A DNA stretch of 50,597 bases from RGIG4576 sp964613095 (GTDB lineage: Bacteria; Bacteroidota; Bacteroidia; Bacteroidales; Muribaculaceae). The translations under genes and the position numbers were made by a program. Below, piece after piece: positions 17,114 to 26,123 of this stretch. The first letter of the stretch is position 1; the number at the start of each line of letters is the position of its first letter. Location: positions 1-50,597 of the forward strand of contig CAZTFX010000007.1 in the NCBI GenBank assembly GCA_964613095.1. The letters run 5' to 3'. The notes beneath the pieces are model-generated. The model had not been told where the DNA came from. It saw only the letters and a list, made by a program, of their open reading frames with translations, and ran no database searches.

Positions 17114-17758
17114 TTATATAAATGGAGCCAATAAGAAGAACGGTAAGAATATAGAGCAAGCGAGAATAGCAAGAATCACACTCACAATACACATTATTCC
17201 AGCCCAATCACTGTATTTCTTAGCTGCAGCATATCCATTTTCCTCATATTTGGAACTTACCTGAGCAGCAAACACAATAGCGATGATTCCTGTAATTTGG
17301 CAACAGAATATAGTACATAGAATTGCCCAAATTAAATTGTTTGAAGGGCATGGACGTTCTTCGTCTTGATAAATATTTTTTGATTTGTGACGAGATTCAC
17401 TTGATTTTACTGAATCTTCATGTCGATAAGAGTCGTAGTCTTCATTATCTTCATCATCATCAGGTATTTCGTCTGTTTTATTTTCAGTAACAGTAGATTT
17501 GTCGGTGTCTTCTAGTTGTTTATCAGTGTTAGAAGAGTCATCTTCATTTTCCTCAGATACATCTCCAAAAGTGGGCGGTTCTTCGTCAGTCTTGTCCCAT
17601 AGAATAATATTTTTGAGGTCTTCAACATCTCTTGCGTAAGCCCAATCTTTCATACCTGCACACCACACGTATGTGGTAGGAGTTACATTATAATCTTTCA
17701 TTTGGTCGATTTCCATCGGACCTTCCTGCAAACCATTTATTCTAATCCAAAACTTCAT
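17114..17758 (-). CDS. GYF_2 domain-CD225-like membrane protein
   Basis: A 214-aa protein in three parts. A GYF_2 domain (MKFWIRINGLQEGPMEI...TYVWCAGMKDWAYARDVEDL, residues 1-50) is followed by a long acidic, probably disordered linker (about 60-135, rich in D, E and S). A C-terminal two-helix membrane module (NNLIWAILCTIFCCQITGIIAIVFAAQVSSKYEENGY...) resembles CD225/dispanin domains. GYF_2 domains bind peptides, and CD225 proteins modulate membranes, but the bacterial role is unknown. The frame extends to 17797; 17758 is preferred because the GYF_2 fold starts there. Confidence 0.8.
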   Translation of the reverse strand: MKFWIRINGLQEGPMEIDQMKDYNVTPTTYVWCAGMKDWAYARDVEDLKNIILWDKTDEEPPTFGDVSEENEDDSSNTDKQLEDTDKSTVTENKTDEIPDDDEDNEDYDSYRHEDSVKSSESRHKSKNIYQDEERPCPSNNLIWAILCTIFCCQITGIIAIVFAAQVSSKYEENGYAAAKKYSDWAGIMCIVSVILAILACSIFLPFFLLAPFI

Positions 17759-17824
17759 AACCTCAAATATTAAAATAGATAAAACAATTACTCTCATTTA
17801 CGAAAGTAATAGCATTTACAATCA

Positions 17825-17832
17825 CAAATATA
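17825..17832 (-). promoter_or_regulatory. Putative GYF_2 gene promoter, -7 box
   Basis: CAAATATA reads TATATTTG on the minus strand, with a possible TTTG -33 (17856-17859) at a long 23-bp spacing. It would start transcription near 17821, after the serS terminator. Confidence 0.4.
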
Positions 17833-17872
17833 CAATAAAACAATGAATTATAGAACAAAAACATAATAATTC

Positions 17873-17912
17873 AAAAAAAGAACTGTCAATTGTATAATTA
17901 ACAGTTCTTTAA
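17873..17912 (-). terminator. serS / dcw cluster terminator
   Basis: A 10-bp stem (aaagaactgt 17877-17886, acagttcttt 17901-17910) read on the minus strand is followed by a run of seven Ts. It sits 20 bp past the serS stop and probably ends transcription of the division cluster. Confidence 0.85.
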
Positions 17913-17930
17913 TATAATAATTAGTGTTTT

Positions 17931-19202
17931 TTAATCGATGAGGTCGAAGCCGGTGTACTTTTGGAGTACTTTGGGGACACGAATACCTTCTGGGGTTTGA
18001 TTGTTTTCAAGAAGTGCAGCCATAATACGTGGTAATGCCAGTGCAGAGCCGTTTAATGTATGGCAAAGTACTGTTTTCTTGTCATCTCCACGATAGCGAC
18101 ATTTCAAGCGGTTGGCTTGATAACTTTCGAAATTGGATACAGAACTTACTTCCAACCAACGTTTTTGGGCACCACTCCATACCTCAAAATCGAATGTTAT
18201 TGCTGAAGTGAAACTCATGTCACCACCACACAATCGTAAAATGTGCCAAGGTAATTCCAGTTTTTCCAGAAGACCTTGCACGTGGTCCTTCATTTCTTCT
18301 AGTGCAGCATAAGAACATTCGGGTTTTTCGATACGTACAATTTCGACTTTATCGAATTGATGTAAACGATTCAAGCCGCGTACATCTTTTCCATAAGAAC
18401 CTGCTTCACGACGGAAACAAGCAGAGTATGCGCAGTTCTTCTTCGGAAGATCTTTTTGATCAAAAATTACGTCTCGATAGATATTGGTTACCGGAACTTC
18501 GGCGGTTGGGATGAGGTAAAGGTTATCAATACCACAATGATACATTTGTCCCTCTTTGTCGGGCAATTGACCGGTACCATAGCCAGAGGCTTCGTTTACG
18601 ACATAGGGAGGTTGTACTTCCAAATATCCGGCTTTTCCTGCTTCGTCAAGGAAAAATTGGATAAGAGCTCGTTGAAGTCGTGCACCTTTACCAATATAAA
18701 CAGGGAATCCAGCTCCTGTTATCTTTACACCAAGATCAAAATCGATAATGTTGTATTTTTTTGCCAAATCCCAATGAGGAAGTGCATTTTCCCCAAGTTC
18801 CAGCATTGAACCACCTTCTTTTTCTACAACATTATCTTCTGCTGTTTTCCCAAGTGGAACCATATCGCAAGGTATGTTAGGAATATTGAGAAGAATACCG
18901 GTTATTTCGTCTTCGGCTGCTTTTAATTCTTCATCTATAGCTTTGGTATTATCTTTCAGCTCTGCTACCTTAGCTTTTGCCAATTCAGCTTCTTCCTTTT
19001 TACCTTGTTTCATCAATGAACCAATAGCAGCAGCCATTTTATTTAGCTCTGCTGCTTGATTATCACGAGCTTGTTGACGATTACGACGCACCTTGTCAAG
19101 TTCAATAATGCGTTCTATTTGTTGGCGTGCATCGAAGTTCTTAACAGCAAGACGTTCGATTACCGCCTCAGGGTTTTCTTTAATTACAGCTAGTGTTAAC
19201 AT
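17931..19202 (-). CDS. serS: Seryl-tRNA synthetase
   Basis: Class II synthetase that charges tRNA-Ser. The 423-aa length is standard. The N-terminal coiled-coil arm covers about residues 30-105 (QARDNQAAELNKMAAAIG...AEEAELAKAKVAELK). The catalytic core follows, with motif 2 near ACFRREAGSYGKDVRGLNRLHQF and motif 3 near LNGSALALPRIMAALLENNQ. It is the last gene of the run rsmH-...-ftsZ-yqeY-serS and is followed by a strong terminator. The gap to yqeY is only 17 bp, so co-transcription with yqeY is very likely. Confidence 0.97.
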   Translation of the reverse strand: MLTLAVIKENPEAVIERLAVKNFDARQQIERIIELDKVRRNRQQARDNQAAELNKMAAAIGSLMKQGKKEEAELAKAKVAELKDNTKAIDEELKAAEDEITGILLNIPNIPCDMVPLGKTAEDNVVEKEGGSMLELGENALPHWDLAKKYNIIDFDLGVKITGAGFPVYIGKGARLQRALIQFFLDEAGKAGYLEVQPPYVVNEASGYGTGQLPDKEGQMYHCGIDNLYLIPTAEVPVTNIYRDVIFDQKDLPKKNCAYSACFRREAGSYGKDVRGLNRLHQFDKVEIVRIEKPECSYAALEEMKDHVQGLLEKLELPWHILRLCGGDMSFTSAITFDFEVWSGAQKRWLEVSSVSNFESYQANRLKCRYRGDDKKTVLCHTLNGSALALPRIMAALLENNQTPEGIRVPKVLQKYTGFDLID

Positions 19203-19219
19203 TTTGTAGATATGTATCT

Positions 19220-19672
19220 TTAGTTATTAAGCAATTCTTTTACTTTTGCCGAGATTGCACGACCTTCGGCTTTTCCTGAAAGTTGTTTAGATGCAACACC
19301 CATTACTTTACCCATGTCTTTAGCCGATGTTGCTCCTACTTGTGCTATTATTTCTTGAAGAGCTGTAGTTAGTTCTTCTTCAGAAAGTTGTTTTGGCAAA
19401 TACTCTTCAATTATTGCAGCTTCATGCAACTCTGCTTCGGCAAGGTCTTGACGAGATTGTGACGAATAGATTTCGGCAGTTTCCTTGCGTTGTTTTACCA
19501 TTTTTGCAAGAATTTTAAGAGCTGTATCGTCGGAAAGAGTTCCATCCGAACCCTTAGCAGTTTTTGCTTCAAGAAATTCTTTTTTTATTCCGCGTAAAGT
19601 CTCTAGGCGAGTGTGATCACGTGCGAGCATAGCTTTCTTGATGTCGCCGTTTACTGTTTCAAATAAATCCAT
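19220..19672 (-). CDS. GatB/YqeY domain protein
   Basis: A 150-aa protein of the YqeY family, related to the tail domain of GatB, the tRNA-dependent amidotransferase subunit. Matching features are FETVNGDIKKAMLARDHTRLETLRGIKKEF near the start, IEEYLPKQLSEEEL, and SAKDMGKVMGVASKQLSGKAEGRAISAKVKELL at the end. The exact role of freestanding YqeY proteins is unresolved. A link to tRNA or translation is suggested by serS lying 17 bp downstream. It follows ftsZ by 45 bp. Confidence 0.92.
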   Translation of the reverse strand: MDLFETVNGDIKKAMLARDHTRLETLRGIKKEFLEAKTAKGSDGTLSDDTALKILAKMVKQRKETAEIYSSQSRQDLAEAELHEAAIIEEYLPKQLSEEELTTALQEIIAQVGATSAKDMGKVMGVASKQLSGKAEGRAISAKVKELLNN

Positions 19673-19717
19673 AGTCTAAATCTCCTATATATGTTTTGTT
19701 TATTTTCGAGTTATTAA

Positions 19718-21076
19718 TTATTCAACAAATGAAATAGTGCTTTGACTGCTTCTGTTAACAGAAGGAATCGTAGGTGGTATATTACTTGTTTCCTGTGCGT
19801 TACTTATAACGCTTTTCACTGTCTCTCTAAATCTTTGGTCTCGTCCGAAAGTTGGTGTACGTTCTATTAAGTCTACAACTTCGTCATTGTCGTAGTCATC
19901 TAAGGTAAGTACCATATATCGTGCTTTTGCCGCGTCTTGAGCCTGAGCCATGATTTTGTCTTGTCCATACTCATCCATAAGACGCCTTGTATTGTCATCC
20001 GGACTTGGTTCAACGAATACTTGTTTACCTGCTGATGGTTTTTTAGGAGAAACTTCATTGTTGAGAGTTACATTAAAGCCCGACGCAAGGATTGTTACTT
20101 TTACTTTTTCTCCCAATGATTCATCGAAAGCAACACCCCAAATTACATCAACCTCGGGAGCAAAATTGCACATGAATTCACGCATTTCATCTACCTCACT
20201 CATGACAAATTTGGTTTGTGCTTCTCGGGAGAAATATATATTTACAAGAATACGCTTAGAACCATAAACATCACGATTTTTCAATAGTGGTGAGTTTAGG
20301 GCGTCTTCAATAGCTTTAGTCATGCGTCGTTCTCCTTCACCGTAACCGGAGCTGATAATGGCAACACCACCGTTTTCCAATGTCGTTTTTACATCATTAA
20401 AGTCCAGATTGATACGACCTTCGCAAGTGATTAATTCAGAAATACTGCGTGCTGCGGTAGATAAAGTGTCGTCGGCTTTACCGAAAGCATTAAGGAAGTC
20501 CAGTTCACTATAAATTTCGGTAAGTCGTTCATTGTTGATTATAAGAAGGGCGTCCACATGCTTACTCATCTCTTCAGCTCCATTGAGAGCTTTGATGATT
20601 TTCTTTTCACCTTCGAAAAGAAAAGGTATAGTTACAATACCTATTGTAAGTACGTTATGTTCTTTGGCGATTTTTGCAACTACCGGTGCAGCTCCTGTTC
20701 CGGTTCCTCCACCCATACCGGCAGTGATAAATACCATCTTGGTTTCATCATCAAATAACTTTGCTATTTCTTCGGCACTTTCCTCGGCAGCTTGTCTTGC
20801 AACTTCCGGAATATTACCGGCTCCCAATCCTTTGGTAATGTTGGGACCGATAAGTACTTTTGTGGGTACTTTTGATCCATTTAGTGCTTGAAGGTCGGTG
20901 TTACACACGACGAAAGAAACACCTTTTATGTTTTGTTCATACATGTGATTGATAGCGTTATTTCCACCACCACCAACGCCAATTACTTTGATGATTTTCT
21001 TAAACTCCATTACATCCGAAAAACCCGGATCTACTGTTATATTATTAGGTATGAAGCTTTGTTCGTTGTTGCTCAT
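19718..21076 (-). CDS. ftsZ: Cell division protein FtsZ
   Basis: Tubulin-like GTPase that forms the division ring. The GTP-binding signature GGGTGTG is at 122-128 in a standard FtsZ core (about 25-340), and the T7-loop region reads NLDFNDVKTTL. The 452-aa length includes an acidic and variable linker. The extreme C-terminus reads TIPSVNRSSQSTISFVE and does not show the usual D/E-I-P-x-F-L-R-R core that binds FtsA and ZipA. FtsA is encoded just upstream (154-bp gap), so FtsA-FtsZ contact may use a variant peptide. A possible promoter and hairpin occur in the gap; yqeY and serS follow. Confidence 0.97.
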   Translation of the reverse strand: MSNNEQSFIPNNITVDPGFSDVMEFKKIIKVIGVGGGGNNAINHMYEQNIKGVSFVVCNTDLQALNGSKVPTKVLIGPNITKGLGAGNIPEVARQAAEESAEEIAKLFDDETKMVFITAGMGGGTGTGAAPVVAKIAKEHNVLTIGIVTIPFLFEGEKKIIKALNGAEEMSKHVDALLIINNERLTEIYSELDFLNAFGKADDTLSTAARSISELITCEGRINLDFNDVKTTLENGGVAIISSGYGEGERRMTKAIEDALNSPLLKNRDVYGSKRILVNIYFSREAQTKFVMSEVDEMREFMCNFAPEVDVIWGVAFDESLGEKVKVTILASGFNVTLNNEVSPKKPSAGKQVFVEPSPDDNTRRLMDEYGQDKIMAQAQDAAKARYMVLTLDDYDNDEVVDLIERTPTFGRDQRFRETVKSVISNAQETSNIPPTIPSVNRSSQSTISFVE

Positions 21077-21118
21077 ATAAAATGTATTGTTTTATAATGA
21101 TTTTCTGTTCTTAATTAA

Positions 21119-21155
21119 GCAGAAAACTCATAAAAGCCAATTTTCTGCAAAATTA
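21119..21155 (-). promoter_or_regulatory. Hairpin and possible -7 box upstream of ftsZ
   Basis: In the 154-bp gap between ftsA and ftsZ, gcagaaaa (21119-21126) pairs with ttttctgc (21141-21148). Directly beside it, CAAAATTA (21148-21155) reads TAATTTTG on the minus strand, a TANNTTTG match. It could be a separate ftsZ promoter, a weak terminator for ftsA, or both. No -33 box is evident. Confidence 0.3.
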
Positions 21156-21230
21156 CATAGAAATCTGTTTATATTGTAACTTTATTGGGTAACAAATTTG
21201 ATTTTAGATAATTCTAGTATGATTTCTGTG

Positions 21231-22568
21231 TTAGAAGTTATCATTTTCATCATCTTCATCACCTTCCTGAAAAATATTTTTAAATCCGTCAAGAAGTTTA
21301 CTTAAGCGACCTTTGGTTTTCTTTTTGGCTTCATTCTTTTCATCATCATCGCTATCATTCTTTTGCTCATGATTTATCAATTCCGTTTTTTTAAGTTCCG
21401 GTACTGATGGTTTCTCTACTTTGGTTAAGCAACTGTATTCAGGAGCAATGATATCGGCTGCTTGTGTGGCAATTGCAACAGCTTGAATGTAAGAATCGGA
21501 ATTTTTAGTTTTTTGATCTAGCAGATTCACATGAGATGGATAACTACCGCGTCTAACTTTGAGTTTAGTCGTCTTATCAAGAAGTTCAACGAATCCATTC
21601 AAATAAGATCCTCCTCCAATCACGATTATCCCTGAACTAAGTTCATCAGCCTTGATTCCTGCGAAGTTTAGTTGTTCGTTAATGTTTGCGACAATTTCTC
21701 CACTACGGGCTACAACATACTTGGACACATCGGCAACAGTAATCCCTTCTACTTGAATAGAATTGCTTGTTGTTTCGTTTGCCATTGCATTACCGATAGA
21801 TTGTTTTAATTCTTCAGCCTTATCTTCCAATAAATTAAGACTCATGATATCGCGTGTGATATTACGCCCCCCTAAAGGTAAAGTGGCAAGATAAATAAGT
21901 GCATCGTTTTTGTAAATTGAAATTGTTGTAGTTTCGGAACCAAAATCTATAAGCATACAGCCAAGTTGTCTTTCATCATAAGATAAAATATTGTTGGCAA
22001 CAGCTAGCGGAGTGATAATAATATCATTAACTTTTATGTTTGGATCAATGACACGATGTAAATTGGTTTTTAATGTGGATTTTCCTATTATGGTATTTAG
22101 TGTAGCTGATATATCGGAGCCAAAAGTTCCAACAGGTTTTTTTATTTCCACATTGTCAACTAAAAATTTGCGAGGAACAATATCAAGAACGTCAAATCCC
22201 TTTATGGATACTTGACGACCTTCTTGTATTAAAGAATTTATTGTTTCTTGAGTGATAGCAGTTTCCACGTCAAGATGCCTATTGACTTGAGTTGTGAAAT
22301 TTCTAACAGAACGTCCGGCAAGATTTAAGTAAATACTACTTATCTTGGCGTCATTCATGTGACTCTCCAATTTGCGAATGACTTCACCAATGTAATGTTT
22401 TGTTTCTTCAACGTTTTTAATACATCCGTAACGTACGCATTCATTAGTTTTTATTTCCTCCACAGTAAGTATAGATATATTACCTTGTGGATTTTCTTTC
22501 ATTGCGACAACACCTACAATTTTTGAGCTTCCTATTTCAATCGCAACGATATATTGTTTATTTTCCAT
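21231..22568 (-). CDS. ftsA: Cell division protein FtsA
   Basis: Actin-like ATPase that tethers FtsZ to the membrane and recruits later divisome proteins. The 445 aa begin with AIEIGSSKIVGVV (phosphate 1 region). The 1C-type subdomain is near 85-160 (YLNLAGRSVRNFTTQ). LIDFGSETTTISIY and IVIGGGSYLNGFVELL mark the other nucleotide-binding segments. After an acidic, Lys-rich linker, residues about 418-434 (GRLSKLLDGFKNIFQEG) form a plausible amphipathic membrane-targeting helix. It follows ftsQ by 32 bp. Confidence 0.95.
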   Translation of the reverse strand: MENKQYIVAIEIGSSKIVGVVAMKENPQGNISILTVEEIKTNECVRYGCIKNVEETKHYIGEVIRKLESHMNDAKISSIYLNLAGRSVRNFTTQVNRHLDVETAITQETINSLIQEGRQVSIKGFDVLDIVPRKFLVDNVEIKKPVGTFGSDISATLNTIIGKSTLKTNLHRVIDPNIKVNDIIITPLAVANNILSYDERQLGCMLIDFGSETTTISIYKNDALIYLATLPLGGRNITRDIMSLNLLEDKAEELKQSIGNAMANETTSNSIQVEGITVADVSKYVVARSGEIVANINEQLNFAGIKADELSSGIIVIGGGSYLNGFVELLDKTTKLKVRRGSYPSHVNLLDQKTKNSDSYIQAVAIATQAADIIAPEYSCLTKVEKPSVPELKKTELINHEQKNDSDDDEKNEAKKKTKGRLSKLLDGFKNIFQEGDEDDENDNF

Positions 22569-22600
22569 AATAGTATATAGTGTGATAAGTAGTTACTGTT

Positions 22601-23620
22601 TTAGTTTGTTTTCTTTTTACCAAAAGCTTTTGCTACAGTTTCTGTTACATTGGCTTTGGGCTTTTCTTTTTTATGGTTGTCAACAACATCTTTTGTCTTT
22701 TCCGATGTTATAATTTGTTTTTTCTGTATTGTGTCATTTTGCGGTGTGAAAGAACCTGTATTTGGTATATCTTTTCCCAAAGTAGCAGGGTCGTTTAAAC
22801 CTTGAATCATAATGGATTCAATAGGAGGAGCTGTCTCTTCTTCTTCGGGATTGTATAAGATTTCCTTTTTCAATTTTTTAGTTCGTCGACTTGCAACAAC
22901 TTGATGATTCCATTTTAATGTAATGGTGTCATAGGTCAGCCAGCCCTTAACCGGCATTACCTCTCGATAGAATTTCTTTAATTTTGCAAATTTGTTTTCG
23001 ATGCCTTGGTTATTACCAAAGTTAATGACATGCCCATATATGCATGGTACAACAATTATATTATTGGAGTCTTTCACGGCATACATGGTAATCAAGTCAC
23101 GTAACGCCTTATCTTTTTGTACATATTCGGCAATAGGACGTACCATAAGTGCGTCGGCATGATTTACAAAATTTCCACTGACGATAGGTACATCGGCATG
23201 AAAACGACTTGAAGCATTCATGCGTTTTCCGTTTTTATTGAGGTAATATGATTCTTCTCCATCAAAAACGCGAATAACCGGAATCAATTGTGTAACGGTA
23301 ATATACATATTGTTATTTTCCAGAATTACGCATTCTGTGTTTTCAATATATTCGGATGAGTTGAGTTGTTGCTCAATTTTATCGGTGTTAATCTGGGATA
23401 TAGCTAAACCTTCAGGATTTAGTCCTGAAGAATTCAGCATGTTTATAATACTCCCTTTTGTAACAAAAGCAACGCTGTCGGTATTAACAATATCAATAAA
23501 CATGTGACGACATTTATCGGAAGTAGCTTGTATGTTAGTCCATACTATACCTACCCCCAATGCCGCTATTGCTACAATAAGCAAAACATATTTAAGAAAT
23601 CCGAGAATCTTTTTTAGCAT
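22601..23620 (-). CDS. ftsQ: Cell division protein FtsQ
   Basis: Bitopic division protein bridging early and late divisome proteins. A short cytoplasmic N-terminus leads to one membrane helix (residues about 9-29, LKYVLLIVAIAALGVGIVW), then a periplasmic part with a POTRA-like start (MFIDIVNTDSVAFVTKGSIINML) and beta segments to about residue 240. A long Lys/Glu-rich tail (about 255-339) makes it larger than many FtsQ proteins. Sequence conservation is low, and the assignment rests on topology plus the position between murC and ftsA. Its start overlaps the murC end by 7 bp. Confidence 0.9.
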   Translation of the reverse strand: MLKKILGFLKYVLLIVAIAALGVGIVWTNIQATSDKCRHMFIDIVNTDSVAFVTKGSIINMLNSSGLNPEGLAISQINTDKIEQQLNSSEYIENTECVILENNNMYITVTQLIPVIRVFDGEESYYLNKNGKRMNASSRFHADVPIVSGNFVNHADALMVRPIAEYVQKDKALRDLITMYAVKDSNNIIVVPCIYGHVINFGNNQGIENKFAKLKKFYREVMPVKGWLTYDTITLKWNHQVVASRRTKKLKKEILYNPEEEETAPPIESIMIQGLNDPATLGKDIPNTGSFTPQNDTIQKKQIITSEKTKDVVDNHKKEKPKANVTETVAKAFGKKKTN

Positions 23621-24990
23621 TGTTGCTTCAATGTATTACATATTTCGGGCAGATAATCGCATATGTCACCTGCACCTACGGTCAATAAAATCTCAAAGTT
23701 ATGATTTTTTATTTTGTCTATCAAAAATTTTTTCTCACAAATGCTTTTATTCTTGCATTTTATGTCTTTTAAAATAATATCCGAACTTACTCCCGGTATA
23801 GGAAGTTCACGAGCAGGATATATTTCGGTAAGCCATACTTCATCAGCCATGGAAAGTGCTTCTGCAAATTCCGGCGCAAAATCACGAGTGCGAGAGTATA
23901 GGTGAGGTTGAAAGATTACGCTTAATTTATGTGTCGGGAATAGGGCTTTTACACTTTTTATGCTGGCACGAAGTTCGTCGGGATGATGGGCGTAATCGTC
24001 TATAACAACCGGAAATCCCGGTTCTTTCAACCAAAACTCGAAACGACGTTTTGCCCCTTGGAATGTGGCAATACCATTCTTAATTTCGTCATCGGGAGTG
24101 CCAATAATCCAGCATGCTGCCATTGATGCTATGGCGTTGTCGATATTTATATCAACAGGAACACCTAAAGAAATGTCTTTTATGCTTCCGTTAGGGTGAA
24201 TAAAATCAAAAATAATATTACCATTACTTATTCTGATATTTTCGGCATGGAAGTCTCCTTCGTTACGAGAATATGTATATGTTTTTACTCCTTTAGTCTG
24301 TCTTGGCTTTAATTTTAACCCTGTGTGGATAATCAAATATCCGTCCTCTCTAATAAGAGATGTGAAGTGTGCAAAACTTTCCAGATAGGCTTCTTCTGTA
24401 CCATATATATCCAAATGGTCGGGGTCGGTGGCTGTTATTACAGCAAGATAAGGTTTTAACCAATGGAATGATCGGTCGAATTCATCGGCTTCAATTACAG
24501 AAAACTCTGTTCCGGGTGATAATAAGAGGTTGCTGTTATATGGTTTCAATACCCCTCCAAGAAAAGCATTACAGCCTAGTGATGAATTGTGTAAAATGTG
24601 TCCGGTCATGCTTGATGTGGTTGTTTTACCGTGAGTTCCGGCAAAACAAAGTCCTTTAGAACTATTGGTTATCAATCCTAACACTTGTGCTCGTTTCATT
24701 ATTGTGAAACCATTATCACGAAAATAACGAAATCCTTCATGAGTAGTCGGAACAGCAGGAGTATAAACGACTAGAGTAGTCTCTTTGTTACGACAATAAT
24801 CAGGAATGAGGTTTTCATACTCTTCGTAAACAATTTCTACTCCTTCTTTTACAAGATTGTGCGTCAATTCAGTTGCCGTGCGATCATATCCTGCAACCTT
24901 TTTACCTAATGACAAAAAATATCGTTCCAGCGCAGCCATTCCTATTCCTCCTGCACCTATAAAATATATGGAGTTATATCTGGTAATCAT
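23614..24990 (-). CDS. murC: UDP-N-acetylmuramate--L-alanine ligase
   Basis: Adds L-Ala to UDP-MurNAc, the first peptide step of peptidoglycan synthesis. The N-terminal Rossmann motif FIGAGGIGM (10-18), the ATP-binding loop GTHGKTTT at 118-125, and YAHHPDELRASI in the C-terminal domain are all present in a normal-length 458-aa protein. It lies 3 bp from murG and overlaps ftsQ, so translation is probably coupled across the three genes. Confidence 0.97.
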   Translation of the reverse strand: MITRYNSIYFIGAGGIGMAALERYFLSLGKKVAGYDRTATELTHNLVKEGVEIVYEEYENLIPDYCRNKETTLVVYTPAVPTTHEGFRYFRDNGFTIMKRAQVLGLITNSSKGLCFAGTHGKTTTSSMTGHILHNSSLGCNAFLGGVLKPYNSNLLLSPGTEFSVIEADEFDRSFHWLKPYLAVITATDPDHLDIYGTEEAYLESFAHFTSLIREDGYLIIHTGLKLKPRQTKGVKTYTYSRNEGDFHAENIRISNGNIIFDFIHPNGSIKDISLGVPVDINIDNAIASMAACWIIGTPDDEIKNGIATFQGAKRRFEFWLKEPGFPVVIDDYAHHPDELRASIKSVKALFPTHKLSVIFQPHLYSRTRDFAPEFAEALSMADEVWLTEIYPARELPIPGVSSDIILKDIKCKNKSICEKKFLIDKIKNHNFEILLTVGAGDICDYLPEICNTLKQQC

Positions 24991-24992
24991 CG

Positions 24993-26111
24993 TTAATTAT
25001 ATTTCTTAATTATTTCGAATACTTTATCTACTATATGCTCGGCAGCATTATGTAAAGCCATTCTTGATATATTTTCAGAAAGAGAAGATAATATTTCTTC
25101 GTTATTTACGGTCTCAATAATAGTCTTTACCAATTTCTCGGTACATTCGGCATCCGATACCATTATAGCTGCTTTACGATTGACAAGAGCTAATGCATTC
25201 TTTGTTTGATGGTCTTCGGCAACATTGGGTGATGGAACAAGTATGCAGGGTTTACCAAGTAATTGTAATTCCGAAATAGAACTTGCTCCGGCTCTTGACA
25301 CAACTAAATTGGCAGCACGATAGGCTATATCCATATCATTAACAAAAGCCATTTGTTTTACATTTTTTGCAGAGGACTCAGCTAATGCTTTTTTACAACT
25401 TTCGTCATAAAATTTACCGCTTTGCCATATAAGTTGAATGTTATCTTCTTTTGCAAGTTGTTCAAGACCTTCTATTATGCTATTGTTAATTGTACGTGCA
25501 CCAAGACTTCCTCCTATTACAAGAACAGTAAGTTTGTTGCTGTCAAGTCCATATTTTATTTTTGCCTCATTTTGTGTTAGCGTACAGTTTAAAATAGAAT
25601 TTCTTACTGGATTTCCTGTTAAAACTATTTTATCGGCGGGGAAGAAACGTTCCATTCCTTCGTATGCAACACAAGCCGCTTCAACTTTTTCTGCAAGTAG
25701 TTTGTTGGTTACACCTGCATAGGAATTTTGCTCTTGGATAAGAGTAGGTATTCCTTTTTTTTGTGCAGCCTTCAACATAGGACCACTTGCAAATCCTCCC
25801 ACTCCGATAGCTATATCCGGTTGAAATTCTTTTAGTATATTTTTTGCAAGATTCATACTCTTGAATAAACGAAATAGGACCTTGAAATTTTTCAAAAGAT
25901 TTTTACGATCGAATCCACTTATCGGTAGCCCGATGATTTTATATCCTGCAGCTGGAACTTTTTCCATTTCCATGCGATTTTCTGCTCCAACAAAAAGAAT
26001 ATTACTTTCAGGAGAACGATGTTTTATTTCACCTGCAATAGCTAGTGCAGGAAAGATGTGACCGCCTGTGCCTCCACCGCTTATGAGTATGTTATATTTG
26101 TCTTTCTTCAT
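24993..26111 (-). CDS. murG: UDP-GlcNAc transferase MurG (lipid II synthesis)
   Basis: Glycosyltransferase (GT28) that adds GlcNAc to lipid I to form lipid II on the cytoplasmic membrane face. ISGGGTGGHIFPALAIA (residues 9-25) is the conserved N-terminal glycine loop. IGVGGFASGPMLKAA, IQEQNSYAGVTNKLLA, VIGGSLGARTIN and SRAGASSISELQLLGKP give the acceptor and UDP-GlcNAc sites. The 372-aa length is standard. It is placed between ftsW (12-bp gap) and murC (2-bp gap). Confidence 0.97.
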   Translation of the reverse strand: MKKDKYNILISGGGTGGHIFPALAIAGEIKHRSPESNILFVGAENRMEMEKVPAAGYKIIGLPISGFDRKNLLKNFKVLFRLFKSMNLAKNILKEFQPDIAIGVGGFASGPMLKAAQKKGIPTLIQEQNSYAGVTNKLLAEKVEAACVAYEGMERFFPADKIVLTGNPVRNSILNCTLTQNEAKIKYGLDSNKLTVLVIGGSLGARTINNSIIEGLEQLAKEDNIQLIWQSGKFYDESCKKALAESSAKNVKQMAFVNDMDIAYRAANLVVSRAGASSISELQLLGKPCILVPSPNVAEDHQTKNALALVNRKAAIMVSDAECTEKLVKTIIETVNNEEILSSLSENISRMALHNAAEHIVDKVFEIIKKYN

Positions 26112-26123
26112 AGCTCAAGCTAC

